64,000 nt of DNA from Wallemia ichthyophaga EXF-994 (GCF_000400465.1 NW_008806278.1:248001-312000), one strand, 5' to 3'. Counted from the stretch's first letter, positions 22,252-36,411 are shown. Notes: generated by a model not told the origin, from the sequence alone. Numbers and translations are program-made.

Positions 22252-23095
22252 AATATAGATTCCTTAATATAGACCAATTATGAACTTTAATTGATTTTGC
22301 TGGATTAACGTAAGCCATTGATTGATACTCTCCTCTCTGGTAGAATCCACAGAGATACTGATTGATAGTCTCGATTTCTATTTTGCTGACTTTGTCATTC
22401 GCGTTGATGAGGGAGTTGAACCGTTGTAAGTGATACGGCCGTATAGGGTTGTCCTCTTCATTCCAAATTCTGAATCGCAAGTGCTCGATTTGAGTTTCGA
22501 GCAAGCTGTTCCACACGCTGTACCAACCAGACAATAAAGAGAGCAATTTGATAGACGGTGGGAGATTATCGATGAGCCTTGATAGCAGATTGTGCCCTTC
22601 ATCTTCTTCGTAGAATACAGAGAGAGATACCAACTTGTTTGAGTCACTTATAGATTTGAATAGGTCATTTGGGGTATTAAGATTTGTCTTGTTTATGGAT
22701 ATAGAGAGGTGCTTCAAATTACGCTGACTATTTAGTAAACCAGCAACCATATCCAGGTCACGTTGATCTTCCAACATGACATCTATATCTAAAGATTCAC
22801 ATTGGAGCTGATATTCTAGCACGACTGAATGAAAAGGCGGAAGAAATTCGAGTGAGTTTATCGAAGGACGCTTGTACACGTGCGGCAGGATGATGTTTTG
22901 AAAATTTCTACAAACTCTGCCGAATCTAAGCAGAGTTCTCCTATCGAGATTGAGCACTACCATATCAAGGAGCTCATCAGGTAATTTGTGAATATGGCAT
23001 TCTTTTTTACGCTTAGATTTTGGTTTGGTTGGCGAATCCTGGAGGTCGTAGCGCCTTTTGATCTGCTTGGAAGGTGTTGACGGTGGCTGTATCAT
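22238..23095 (-). CDS. F-box protein (substrate adaptor)
   Basis: A single-exon 285-aa protein. A basic N-terminus (SKQIKRRYDL; KPKSKRKKECHI) precedes an F-box at residues ~35-75: HKLPDELLDMVVLNLDRRTL and LLRFGRVCRNFQNIILPHVY. The rest is leucine-rich but irregular (NLKHLSISINKTNL; KLVSLSVFYEEDEG), suggestive of degenerate LRRs as in many fungal F-box proteins. It presumably docks on Skp1 in an SCF ubiquitin ligase; the substrate is unknown. The coding end overlaps the phosphotransferase gene tail to tail. The start is 177 bp from the divergent MCR1 gene. Confidence 0.85.
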   Translation of the reverse strand: MIQPPSTPSKQIKRRYDLQDSPTKPKSKRKKECHIHKLPDELLDMVVLNLDRRTLLRFGRVCRNFQNIILPHVYKRPSINSLEFLPPFHSVVLEYQLQCESLDIDVMLEDQRDLDMVAGLLNSQRNLKHLSISINKTNLNTPNDLFKSISDSNKLVSLSVFYEEDEGHNLLSRLIDNLPPSIKLLSLLSGWYSVWNSLLETQIEHLRFRIWNEEDNPIRPYHLQRFNSLINANDKVSKIEIETINQYLCGFYQRGEYQSMAYVNPAKSIKVHNWSILRNLYSIKI

Positions 23096-23272
23096 TTAAC
23101 GACGCGTTTCTTACCATAAAATGAGATTTAAGGGGGATAAAAAGGGTTTAGACGCGACAATGAATCTTATGAGCAAGAATTTTTAATTAATTTATAAAAA
23201 TCAGTTGAATTTTACATTTGTGACGACATCTCAAGTGGCGCTAATTTGAAATCGAGTTTGTCATACACCACC

Positions 23273-24461
23273 ATGTTCGCCGCTAGATCATTCACCAAAG
23301 CAGTACGTGGGATATCGTGCTAATCGCGCTAGAAGAAACAAAGCTGACAGTGCGGAAGACACGCCAATACTCAACTGGACCACAGGGTGGCCAATCGAAG
23401 CAATTCTACATCGGAGCGTGTGTATCAGTAATTGTTTAATTTAACCAAGTCTAATGATATTCAGTGCTGGTGCACTTGCTGCGCTCGTCGGTGGATACTC
23501 TTACCTCAACAAAGATTCTCCTTCCGGTCCTCTTCCAATGTCGACACCAAAGTCTGATAGAATCGGTGCTCTCCAAACTCCTCAAATCGCTTTGACTAAG
23601 GATGGCTTCACTAACCTCACCTTGAAGAACGTCAAGAAGTATAACCACGATTCGTCCATCTTTGAATTTGACGTGAGTTTGGTGTGTACACTCTACGATA
23701 AAACTCACTTCCTTAATAGCTCCCTGGTTCTTCAGTTTCTGGTCTCGAGCCTGCAGGTCTCGTCGTCTGTAAGGCTGCCGATGACTCCGTTACTGGTGAC
23801 AATGGCAAGCCAGTCATGAGACCATACACTGTAAGCGTTTCACTCACATTTTTACTACAATCTAATCGCTCTATTGTAGCCTATTTCAACCGCCGACAAG
23901 CGCGGCAGTATAGATTTCTTAATCAAGAAGTACGATGATGGTAAATTCACCCCACATGTCCATGGATTGAAGCCAGGTGATCAACTTGCTATCAAAGGTC
24001 CAATTCAAAAATTCAAGTGGGTTCCAAACACATACGAAAAGGTCGGATTCGTTTTAGGTGGTAGTGGTGTTACACCTGGTTTGCAATTGATTGAAACTAT
24101 CCTCAACAACCCAGCAGACAAGACCAAGGTTACCCTCTTGTTCTCCAACAAGACTCCTGAGGACATATTATTGAAGGAGGTGTTTGATGACTTCAAGAAG
24201 AAGCACTCTGACCAATTCGATGTCATCTACTCTATTGATCAACCTGCCAAGGGTTGGAATGGACACGTTGGATACTTTAATGGTGAATTCTTGAAGCAAC
24301 ACCTCCCTGCACCAGACTCTAACTCCAAGACATACGTCTGTGGTCCTCCACCAATGATGAAGGCCATTTCTGGTGGTAAGACGAGCAAAGGTGCTCAAGG
24401 TGAATTGACTGGTGTATTGAAGGATATGGGTTACAAGGAAGATCAAGTCTTCAAGTTCTAG
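23273..24461 (+). CDS. MCR1: NADH-cytochrome b5 reductase, mitochondrial type
   Basis: Five exons (23273-23306, 23351-23417, 23465-23672, 23720-23830, 23880-24461) encode 333 aa. An Arg-rich presequence ends near RKTRQYSTG, followed by a membrane anchor (AAGALAALVGGYSYL). FAD-binding motif: MRPYTPIS. Lysine/flavin contact region: KPGDQLAIKGPIQKFKW. NAD-binding: VLGGSGVTPGLQLIET and CGPPPMMKAISG. The tail ends with Phe, as usual in this family. It reduces cytochrome b5 at the mitochondrial surface or intermembrane space. The first donor is placed at GTGGGA (23307) rather than the nearer GTACGT because only that keeps the presequence in frame with the anchor. Confidence 0.93.
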
Positions 24462-24490
24462 ATATGAAAATAACTTCTAGATATGAAAAT
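24456..24490 (+). repeat. Tandem duplication spanning the MCR1 stop codon
   Basis: Two identical 16-bp copies (TTCTAGATATGAAAAT) with a 19-bp period. The first contains the MCR1 stop codon; the second lies in the 3' UTR. A third degenerate unit (TTAGATATTAAA) follows. Confidence 0.85.
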
Positions 24491-24554
24491 TGTACTTAGA
24501 TATTAAACTATGAACAAGCATGGAATTCTGCTTCATCAGTGTTTGTACTTTATG

Positions 24555-26217
24555 TTACCCCAGTAGAAGCTCGTCCTCATCACAGTCGCTAACCAACAAA
24601 ATATCTTCATTTTCATTTCCTATGTTCATGGTGTCCAAGTGTGAGATGCCGTTCAACGTCTTCTCTGGTGCTATGAGTAGAGATTCATAGCCTTCCCCTA
24701 TCCTGAGAACAGCCTGTTGATCAAAATACATGCTCATTTTGTTGTCAATGTACCTCTCGAGGCATTTACCATAAAACGTGTCCGCGATATGGGAAGATGA
24801 AGCATTATACAACGCCTCTATTTCCCATTTTATGTTGTGACTTTTCATTATCTTAATTTCGTTGCTAAACCTGACTAAGCTGTTTTTAGCGTGGAGATGG
24901 CAGCGGAGCTCACCGTAAGTTGTCCAGACTGAGGGAAGGTTTAGTGAATGCAAAGACGATGCAAACCTCAACCCACCTTATCCCTCTATGTTGATTAAAT
25001 ATTAATCGAATAATAAAACGCTAACTCACTCGCAGGGATCGTCTCTTGATGAATATTGTCTCAGATCGAGTGTCTGTTCCATTTTGCTGCAGATCGAATT
25101 ATCTTTATCCGATAGCCTCAAACTTTGGTCTGGTGGAATAGACAAACTATAAAACATGAGTTTACGAATTAGCTTAAAGTAAGACACTAACAAATCAAAC
25201 TCCTCACAACGCAGGCCTAATAGCATTAATCGTGAGCATCTAGAGCTTCTGTGTTGTTCTGATTGCCTGTCACTTCCAAATTTATAAGTGAAGAATATAT
25301 GCAGACCGTGAGGGTCAGAATCAACCAGCGCAATGAATGGTATGCTTAGTGGATAGGGTGAGTTGCTTTATCACGTGCTTGTCATTAATTCACCTCGCTG
25401 GAAGAATTTTTGCCAAATGGCTGAGTATATCTCGTGTAGCAAAATCAGGATAACCTTTTCCCTGAGTTGCTTGAGAGGAGGCTAATATGAATTGATGGAC
25501 TAGCACTCACCGTCAATAGTATAGTTGGACCATGAACAGATGAGCACGTGAACCGTATTTCTCGCAGTGTTGAAAAAACGGTCTCTTTTTCAACGACGAG
25601 AACGAAAGCGACTTGAGACTAGTTCATTTAAGCGGATGCTACGAATCAGCAAGCTAGCAACAAACAACGTCTACCTGGTGTATATCCTCCATTGTAGGTA
25701 TGAAGTTTGCGACTGAGTCACTTCCGTTTAAGACATTCCCATTGCATAGCTGTATAGACAGAGCTGAGGATAGAAATAATCCTTTGTGCGATGCTCTGAC
25801 GTTGAGGCTTTCCCTGCGAATACCCAATACATGGCTAATTCGCTGTAGTATTTCCTCAACATTGGATTGCTTCTTGAATGCATTGACATTCTGGTAGTAG
25901 ATGCTTCTAATGTTTACCTTGCGGGAGCTATGCAGCGCGTTTAGCACATAGTTCATAACAAGCAGCGTATTCGCTGCCAATGTTGAGATGGAAAGATATG
26001 GTGAGAGATGCGCACCACTCACATCTCTTGTTTTCCTTATGAGCACCTAGCTGCTGAGTAATGTCTTCATCTCCCGCTACTAACATATCTCTTAGGCTTT
26101 GCAGATTCACTATTGCATCTCTGCGTGGAGCATAAGAAGAGGTGGCAGGAACAATTCGGCGATTACGTCCTTGTTGGCTAGTGAATCTTCAACGTTTACT
26201 AGAATTTCGCCAGACAT
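24555..26217 (-). CDS. SPO11: Meiotic double-strand-break enzyme SPO11 (topoisomerase VI A-like)
   Basis: Ten exons (26217-26167, 26120-26085, 26046-25675, 25618-25511, 25461-25394, 25344-25192, 25146-25030, 24985-24977, 24928-24914, 24879-24555) give about 417 aa. The winged-helix part has VNIRSIYYQNVNAFKKQSNV with adjacent Tyr79/Tyr80, one of them the likely cleavage residue, followed by VRASHKGLF. The Toprim part has FVLVVEKETVF (metal-binding Glu) and FIALVDSDPHGLHIFFTYKF (DxD). The end has KWEIEALYNASSSHIADTFY, as in other SPO11 proteins. Both catalytic halves look intact. Exons 8 and 9 (9 and 15 nt) are the least certain; a single ~150-nt intron would also keep frame but drop 8 residues. 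The N-terminal two exons are short and supported by phase. Confidence 0.87.
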
Positions 26218-26425
26218 GATGTTTAACGTGCTCAACGTTCAAGATATAGTGACGCGTGTGTTTATTACATTCAACATATTCTGGTATAATTATACAATTG
26301 GTGCATTATCTAACCAGTTACCACCAATTACCTATCCTGCTGTCGTCAGTAATCATGCAAATAAATAATACTTTCCCCTCTATGTGATATATGTGCCAAA
26401 CCTTTAAGCTGCTTGATGCAAATTG

Positions 26426-27863
26426 TTACGCTACTTCTTCACTCTTCATGCGCTTACTTTCAATTGCATTTCCTGTCAAGCGATTAGTCGACATCGATAT
26501 GGCTATGAGACACGTCTTACCTAGATCTATCGAGTTGTCGTTAGCTTCTACCTCCTCGAAAGATCTCTTTGATGTTGCCAAAGAGTGTGTGTCTTCAGTC
26601 GGTACATCAACTGATTCGACCACTGTTCCAGGTGTTTAGAATGAAACTTTTCATAATAAACTTACTAACCTTTCTCTTCGAGATTTTCACCTGTGTTATC
26701 ATTTATAGCGGTTGTTGTTTCAACTTCTATTGGGTTGTAAGATCAGATCGTTTAATTCATTGTGTCTTACCAGTCTCTTCAACAACCCCTGCATCTATCT
26801 GTGAGTCATTGTTACCATTTTGATCGCCAATCGAAGGATCGTTGTCTAGTTTAGAGGCAGCAAAAGGCTCTGATTGTTCATTGTGTACGGGTTGAGCAAC
26901 TTCAACTTGATCAACCGTCTCCTCGCCCATTTCAACTGGCTTTTCGTCATATATGTGATGAGTAGTCGATTCTACGCGTTGAATAGTTGAGCCGTCATCA
27001 GCTTCAACGGTCTCAAGAGTTTCAACTGCTTCATCAGCTTCATCAACTTCATCATTCCGCTCATCATCACCGCCTACGTCCTCTCCTACTTGATCATGCT
27101 GATCAAGCTCTTCATTGTCATCGACTGATTCACCGAAAGTGACCGTCTCTGTGCTCTCTTCTACCTTTACATTGTTTTGATCGCCATTATCATCATCTAG
27201 CACATGCCCCAGGTCTTCTGCAGGAACACCTTCAACTGTAGTGACTTCCTCTACTACAACACCATCATCATTGTCTTCACCAAGTTCATCGGAAGTATCC
27301 TGAACCGCACCTTCAACAACTTGAGCGTCGTCATTCTCGTCTACATCGACAGCTTCATAGAGGAATGGGTCATCGTCGTCACTCTCGGCTCTGTACTCAA
27401 GAATAGATCTCTGTTTGATCTCTTTGCTCTCTTTGCTCTCCTCATTAACAGATGCTATGAAATGTGAGCTATAAGTAAACAAATAGGTGTAGAACCCACT
27501 TTTGTTAGCAAGTCTATTAAAATTTGTAAAGAATCTCGTATCGGTGAATGACATATTTATATTAAGTTGCTCATTCTCGTTTAAACGATTATGCAATTCA
27601 ACCACATCAGCCAAACTGACATCGTTTGCATAGATATTGTCCTGGATTGGGTATAAATTAGAATTTTAAGTATATTTAATCACTCCAACACCTACCTCAT
27701 ACACCGTGAGCTTCTCTAAATTCTCAAATTCCAATATCATCTCCAAATCCTCAAACTGCTCATCAAAGTGCGAAATGCGTATTTCATTCATGATATGATT
27801 TAATGGTTTAGCGTAAATATCGTCGTCTATAAAAATTTCTGTATTTTTCCAATTTATTTTCAT
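26426..27863 (-). CDS. Acidic orphan protein (342 aa)
   Basis: Six exons (27863-27696, 27641-27500, 27454-26771, 26723-26670, 26622-26521, 26472-26426) close in phase. The N-terminal ~105 residues look folded and contain two similar segments (DDDIYAKPLNHIMNEI near 14 and EDNIYANDVSLADVV near 56). Residues ~125-300 are strongly acidic (Asp/Glu/Val-rich) and likely disordered. The C-terminus ends with a small basic motif (SKRSFEEVEAN; ESKRMKSEE). Two introns (45 and 48 nt) are multiples of three without stops, so retained forms would still be coding. I do not recognise the family. The composition is that of nuclear chaperone-like or chromatin proteins, which is only a hint. Confidence 0.6.
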
Positions 27864-27926
27864 TGCGGCTTAGAGATGATGGTGGTTGTAAGTAACGAAT
27901 GTGGAATACTCATACTGGCCCAGATA

Positions 27927-28540
27927 TTATTGCTTTAATGCATTATTAGTCTGTGGGGTTATTTTCTCTATATCCCTGTACTTACATTTATCACGTATCG
28001 TGCACCTATTCAATCTCTTCGGATTGAGATCTCTAATTTGCTCGTCGAATTCCTGTACATACGTTGGTCCACTAGTACTAAATTTACTACTCGTACTTTG
28101 AATTTCTTCGTCTTCCTTTATCAAAAATTTCATCAAAACCAGCAGCGATCCGTTCATAATGACGACTATTGCAAGTGATAAGTAGCTTATGATCAGGTTG
28201 TAGACCTCGGTAGACTGACTGAGAAGATTGTAAACCGTGAGCAATGTAGCAGCGATATTTACCATGTATACCAATCTTGATGTCCTCGTATTCACGTATG
28301 CTAGAAATCCCAACACAACGATCACCAATATCAGATTCGTTGTCTGCTGGTATTTCGAGAGTGTGCTATCCGTGTGTCTGACCTCACTGACGATCAGAGC
28401 GATGGAATCTGCGACGAGCATAGTGTACGACAATCTTGGAATATCTCAGCATATGTGTGTTATGTTTTACTATGGAAATATGGCTACACTTACACACTTA
28501 CTACTTTTCCAGTCAGTTCAAATTGCGGGACAAATTGCAT
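27927..28540 (-). CDS. Small multi-pass membrane protein, unknown
   Basis: Two exons (28540-28498, 28444-27927) give 186 aa starting MQFVPQFELTGKVV. Three to four hydrophobic segments lie between residues ~20 and ~125 (YTMLVADSIALIV; NLILVIVVLGFLAYV; LVYMVNIAATLLTVYNLL; YLSLAIVVIMNGSLLVLM). They are followed by a charged, probably cytosolic tail of ~60 residues (KEDEEIQSTSSK; RCTIRDKCKYRDIEKI). The first exon depends on a GTGTGTAAG donor 53 nt before an AG acceptor; otherwise the protein would start at an internal Met. No family recognised. It lies 141 bp from the divergent RNase H2 gene. Confidence 0.6.
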
Positions 28541-28681
28541 GCTAGTGTAGCGTGGCTGTGAAGAGAGAGCTTTGTGTACATGTGTTTAATCACTCCACCC
28601 AATTCTCATTGTTCCCAAAACCTTATTTACACTCATTGTCCTTTGCGTACGCTCAACAAAGAAAACGCGACGACGCGCAAC

Positions 28682-29781
28682 ATGGCGAAAAGAGCGCGTA
28701 AAGAGAGCACAGGAGAAGAAGACCAAGTCCACGCCTTACCGCCGTCAATGAATGGTGATCAACCACTGCAAACATCGTACTCATACCACTCTAATGTGCC
28801 CGACATTTTACTTGACTCGAAAGTGATAATGGGCGTCGACGAAGCTGGAAGAGGACCAGTTTTAGGTGTGCTCAATCTGCAACTCTAGCCCCCTCTCACC
28901 AAGTACAGGCCCACTCGTTTACGGTATCGCGTATTGCAGCGTCGATTATGAGGATACACTCAAAGAAGCAGGCTTCGCTGACTCCAAAGCGCTCACTGCT
29001 CAGTCTCGTCAGTCTCTCCTCCACAAACTCATTTCTCTATCGGATCAGTTGTCGTGGTCAGTGAGAGTAATGGCTCCTCAGGATATTAGCGCGGGGATGC
29101 TTAAGAAAGTGCCTTACAATCTCAATGCACAATCACACGATGCAACTTTCTCCCTCATTACTGATGTACTATCCAAAGGCGTTCAGTTGGAACATGTTTA
29201 TGTGGATACTGTAGGTCCAGCCAAATCTTATCAATCCAAACTGGAAGTGGCGTTTCCTAATATTGGATTCACCGTTGCTTCAAAGGCTGATTCTTTGTTC
29301 CCTATCGTTTCAGCTGCTTCGATCGCAGCCAAAGTTACGAGAGATGCAATCATCGATAATTGGACTTTCGTTGAACCTATAAACACCAATTCATACGCCT
29401 CAGCCAGCTCTTCAAAGAAGCTCAAGAGTGAGAATTCATCGATCGATGTCTCTGAGGATCATGATCAGCCTATGAAATTAGGTAGTGGATATCCAGGTGG
29501 TGAGTGTTGATTTACACAATAATACAAATCAATAATTCTTCTCAACCTACTTAATCTTCTCAGACCCAAATACAGTCGCCTGGCTAAAGAACAATCTGGA
29601 TAGCGTCTTCGGATTGCCTCAGCTAGCCAGATTCAGCTGGTCAACGGTAAAGAATCTCCTAGAATCCAATTCACACTGTGTGAATTGGATGGATGACAAC
29701 GAGAATGTATTCAAGACATACGGCAATAACGAGCCTTCATCCATCAAAAAGCTCGGCGTGCAATCTATATCGTCAATGTAA
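28682..29781 (+). CDS. RNH201: Ribonuclease H2 catalytic subunit A
   Basis: Three exons (28682-28865, 28909-29499, 29564-29781) give 330 aa. The type-2 RNase H signature GVDEAGRGPVLG is cut by the first intron and continues GPLVYGIAYCSV. Further motifs: ADSKALTAQSRQSLL, HVYVDTVGPAKSYQ, FTVASKADSLFPIVSAASI (the second catalytic Asp region) and AAKVTRDAIIDNW. The last intron restores GSGYPGDPNTVAWLKNN, a conserved block. The enzyme removes ribonucleotides from DNA and RNA:DNA hybrids in the nucleus. A disordered Ser/Lys insert precedes GSGYP. A GTG start further upstream is possible, but the ATG at 28682 gives the usual basic lead (MAKRARKES). Confidence 0.94.
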
Positions 29782-29897
29782 TCTATAACTTATGCATTTA
29801 TTGCATAAGTAATGTATATCTACAATTTCTTTGTATACCAAAAGATGAGGAAAATGTTTTATAAATAAAGACAAGTAGCTTTCAGCAGGTGGTATGT

Positions 29898-32521
<2,624 letters not shown>

Positions 32522-32908
32522 CTATTCGAATACTCGTTTGATTAGATTAGATTCAAGCGTAGTTATTCTCATATTGTCCACTGCTGCTATCTTCCGACTT
32601 GGTTGCTTTCTTAGCATGGCTTCGATACGCTTTGATCTGTTGATTGCCGTTATCCGTAGCCTGTGCTTCTCCGATATAGGCCCGGTCTTGCTGATTGTTG
32701 TTTTTAGCGGTATATACTTTAACAGGTAACCAACTGATACCACTGATAGTCTCTCTCTCACGGCTGTTGCTGTGTTTAGCAGATTCCTTACACTGTTTCC
32801 CATGTGTTTCAGCCTCTGTACGCTTGATATCACATGGCTCTTTGACACTATCGACGTATCGACAAGCGTAGTTACTGCGATTATTGCTGCTATTGCTATT
32901 GATGCCAT
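32522..32908 (-). CDS. Possible orphan protein (128 aa)
   Basis: A single open frame starting at an ATG (MASIAIAAIIAVTTLVD) and ending in RVFE. The N-terminus is hydrophobic, possibly a signal anchor; the rest is basic (KHRLRITAINRSKRIEAMLR). No family is recognised and no intron is needed. An overlapping plus-strand frame (32487-32729) is hydrophobic and also open, so this may be a chance frame. It is listed only because it is the longest ATG frame in a 1.1-kb gap. Confidence 0.3.
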   Translation of the reverse strand: MASIAIAAIIAVTTLVDTSIVSKSHVISSVQRLKHMGNSVRNLLNTATAVRERLSVVSVGYLLKYIPLKTTISKTGPISEKHRLRITAINRSKRIEAMLRKQPSRKIAAVDNMRITTLESNLIKRVFE

Positions 32909-33308
32909 TGTGTCGTTTGTTTGGAATCCTTCTCCTTAATATGTTTGTCTACCCTTGGAATGAGAATGGAATGCGCTTAAAAATGCAAGCTTGAGGGTAT
33001 GGGAATGAATTTCACTAACTCAGTAATTGCTATATTACCAGCTCCCTCAGTTCCTTCACCGCATTTGGTAAGTCATAATTTTCATCATTCTAAAACACCC
33101 AGATTTGGCCCTAATCCCTAGTTAATCTATCCTTAAGCGGTAATTGTTCATACCCACATTCTCAATCACACTACCCGATGTGACACAAATCGTATAACCG
33201 TCTTAATTTATCTTAAATGAATGCATGTACATTTGACCTGATCGAGTGCAGATCCACTGCGTATTACTATTGTCGTCTTTATTGATTATGCTGTCAATTA
33301 TGCTGTTG
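32909..33308. other. Intergenic stretch without visible gene
   Basis: 400 bp between the weak orphan frame and the VPS9 gene 3' end. Mixed AT-rich sequence; I see no gene, repeat or structured RNA. Confidence 0.4.
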
Positions 33309-36300
33309 TCATTGATGTTGATGCTGCTGATGCTGATGTTGCTGCTGAGACAAAGTGCCCTGCAAAACCTCCAATACTCCCGCCAATCGCTTATAGTCTT
33401 CAAGCAGTACCTTTACATCGCTTAATCGAAGTTCATCGGCGTGAGCATTGAGGAATTGTGCGTTTGGTGGTTCAAATGAAGTAGAATGGTTGTTATTGTA
33501 TGAAACTGTGCGCGAATGATTACCTTTGAATGGAAAAAATGAGTTTAGCAGTGAGCCCTGAGATGGTGATGCACCTAGTGCAGTTTCCTGTGATGCTTGA
33601 GGCGAAGTTTGATTGAGTGAAAACCTCCCTAGACCTGGAATACTAGCCAACCGATTAGTTATATTCATCCTCTCACCAAAACTTTCCTCTTTGTTACTAT
33701 TGTAGCTCTTCATACTGCTCATTGACTTAACGCTTCTTGCATCTGAATCTTTGCGCTTGTGCTCAAAGTCAAGGCTCTGTGAGACTGGTATTTCCCTGCT
33801 AGACACCGAGCTAGACATGTTAACAAGCTCTCTATCTCCAGTGTCATTGTCCGGCAGCGTATTTAGTCGAGGTTTGTTGTCTTTGCCGCTCGCTATGTTG
33901 GCGACATTTGCTGCGATACTTGCAACTGAGAGGCTGCTTGCGCGTCTATTAAACATGCTTTGCGGGCGGCTGTCGACAGGACTAGAAGTGAGCTCATCTG
34001 CTGTTCTTACTATCGTTGGTGGCGAGACTGTGTTTTCTTTGCGATCAATAATACCTCGTAACGCTCCCCATCCTGAATCTACAACTCCTGTAAATACCTT
34101 ATTTGCAGAGCCAGCTAAATCCCCTATTTCACCCGTAACCTTGCTTCTTATTTTGCTTGTAAGCTCATCTGATTCCACCTGAACCGGTTGCAAAGGAAGT
34201 GTGGATTGCTCAACGTTATCCCCAAAACCTACGATTCTGTCGCTACCCCCTAAGCCTAGCTCTGAAAGGTCGACTGAGCTCAGGAATTCAACTGCTGCTG
34301 TGGCGTTTACCAATGCATAGCTTGCTTCACCAGACATCATCCCCTCGGCTCTAAAACGCTGAATGAACAAAAGATTGCTAATGATTTGCGATGGATTTGA
34401 TTTTACCATTGAGAAGATAAGCATTGGAAGTATCAAATCTGCGCTACTGGGTGGCTTTCCTTTGTCATTATCTTCACTCTGAGATTTGACATCCTCCACC
34501 TGATCTTCCTGACTGTCGCTTTCTGGGCGCAGTCTAATTGGCGGTAGCTTTGCCAAACCGTCTATGTAACAAGTCAATTGATGCTTAGAAGCAGTGCAAC
34601 ACTCACCAACTATCTTCTTATGTGCTTGAATGAGGACATCAATCTTGACGGCTGGACTCAAACAGCCACCTATCTTTTGCAGCTCTTGACCGCAGTCATT
34701 CACAACATCTTCAAGCCCTTTCCTTGCGTCAGCTTCAGCTTCGCCCTCATTCTGTCCATTGAGTGGTGCATCAGGGACTTGTACGCCTAAATGATTCAAG
34801 TTCAAATCGAGCATGTTAAGAGCAGCAATCCTCGATGCCAAAGTATCGTCTCTTATAATCTCAGCGTTGGTGGGAATGAAGAGTCTGAGTTACTTATCAG
34901 AAGACGTCATAGCCTTTGTAGCGCACCTACAGATCAAATATCTCTGTAGTGACTACGCTCTCAACACGTTCAACTGCCAAGGATGCTTCATCTTCAACCT
35001 CTTCTTCCAACGCCTCTTTCTCCCGCTCAGTAATCTCCTCGTCAGCACTCTCCCTCCGGGACAGTCGTTCGTTCCACAACAAGGAACTGACCTCGTCACG
35101 AACCTTGATGTAGAGCTCTTGAATTACAGCTGTGCTCGTTTCTGGATCACTCAGTTTCGGTGCAGCGGAACCTGATTTCTTCGATGGTGCCCGCTTGGCT
35201 AGCAAGGCAGCAGCTGACGGAGTAGCAGGATAAAACTGAACAACAAATTGTACCACCCTTGCAATAGCTTTTCTAGGCAACCCTTCTAACCTTTCCCTTA
35301 TACGATCCATCACCGATTTGATAAGCTCCCTCTTGACATCATCGTAGTTTATGCTGTTATCGATGGTTCGCACGGTGATTTCAACCGGAGGCCCAAACTC
35401 GAGCTCAGTTTCCTCTGTTTGGTTGGAAAACGAGGGCGTGAGAATGGAAGTGCGTCTATCACCACCGCCGAAGAAAGTAGCGAAAGTCGACTTGCTCTGC
35501 AACTTAGCAGCATTCGTTAGAGAGGAGGACCTGGAACGGGTAGATAGCTTGGGAGTTGGAGGTGATGGTATAGATAGCGATCCAAGCAAGAGGCATTTGT
35601 GGGTTGGAAATTTAGTTTCAAAGCCGTGGTGGGTTGTAAGAGGAGGTAGACTGCTCAGCAGTGAGCTGTGTAATTGTGAGCTGTAATATAGCATTTGCAA
35701 CCAATTCCTCACGATCTTGTATTGCTATCAAACAGATTACTTTCCGCATAGTTCTGGCTTAAGTGGCCGTGAAACACAATTTTGCCGCTGGGTACTTGTG
35801 AGCCTCAACAACTGAGCAAAGAAATACTACTTACGAGTCAATGCTACCACGCAAACCGCTTGCAGCCAAAACCTGCGCAGGGCTATCAGCAGGACTAAGA
35901 CCGGCACCGGAATGAGGAGTGGTGGTAGTGAAAACAACGTGATTTCTGATTTGAGATGGATTAATGGGTATGCTGAAAGAGTTTGTGATATTCGGCAGTA
36001 GCAAAACAGCCTTAAGCCTCAGTTTAGATGGGGTGACAGCGGTGGTACATGACTCACCTTATCTGAAGATGCGAGGGCGAGAACATCGTGCCATGATAGA
36101 GCATCGTCAACTGCTGGAGCTGTTGCGAGTGCCTCCAGCATCTTATATCCAACGGTATCGCTCGGCAGGCCTAGATTCTGTGCCGTGGCTTTGAGCTGCT
36201 GGATCTGCAGGCGCTGTGTGGCGTCTTTGCCCTGTCCCGCGCTCGAACTTGCTTCGACGCTGAGGCTCGTCGCCGATGCGGTGTGCGGCTTGCGCTGGAA

Positions 36301-36411
36301 CATTGCATGTGTGAGCGGTGGAGATGTATTGTCCGTGTGGGCAGAGCAGAGCGTGTCAGCTATGTGCTGCGTATGCTGCGTGTGCTGCGACGATGGAATA
36401 TTATCTGCCAT
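33309..36411 (-). CDS. VPS9-domain guanine nucleotide exchange factor (Rab5-type GEF)
   Basis: Six exons (36411-36058, 36010-35835, 35794-35741, 35680-34931, 34884-34607, 34561-33309) give about 954 aa. The VPS9 domain is in the middle: FIPTNAEIIRDDTLASRIAA, NMLDLNLNHLGVQVP, QAHKKIVDGLAKLPPIRL (restored by an intron), SADLILPMLIFSMVKSNPSQ, IISNLLFIQRFR and GEASYALVNATAAVEFL. The C-terminal ~350 residues are Ser-rich and disordered, ending in a Gln/His repeat. The N-terminal ~350 residues have no named domain in view. Such proteins activate Rab5/Vps21 GTPases on endosomes. The exon 2-3-4 joins (40- and 60-nt introns) are the weakest part; other joins could alter about 20 residues. Confidence 0.85.

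Noticed and set aside
25974-26130. Frameshift or pseudogene break at the start of SPO11
   Set aside because: An alternative reading with an intron at 26022-25974 left the first exon out of frame. Using two short exons (26217-26167, 26120-26085) joined to a long third exon resolves the frame and fits the family better.
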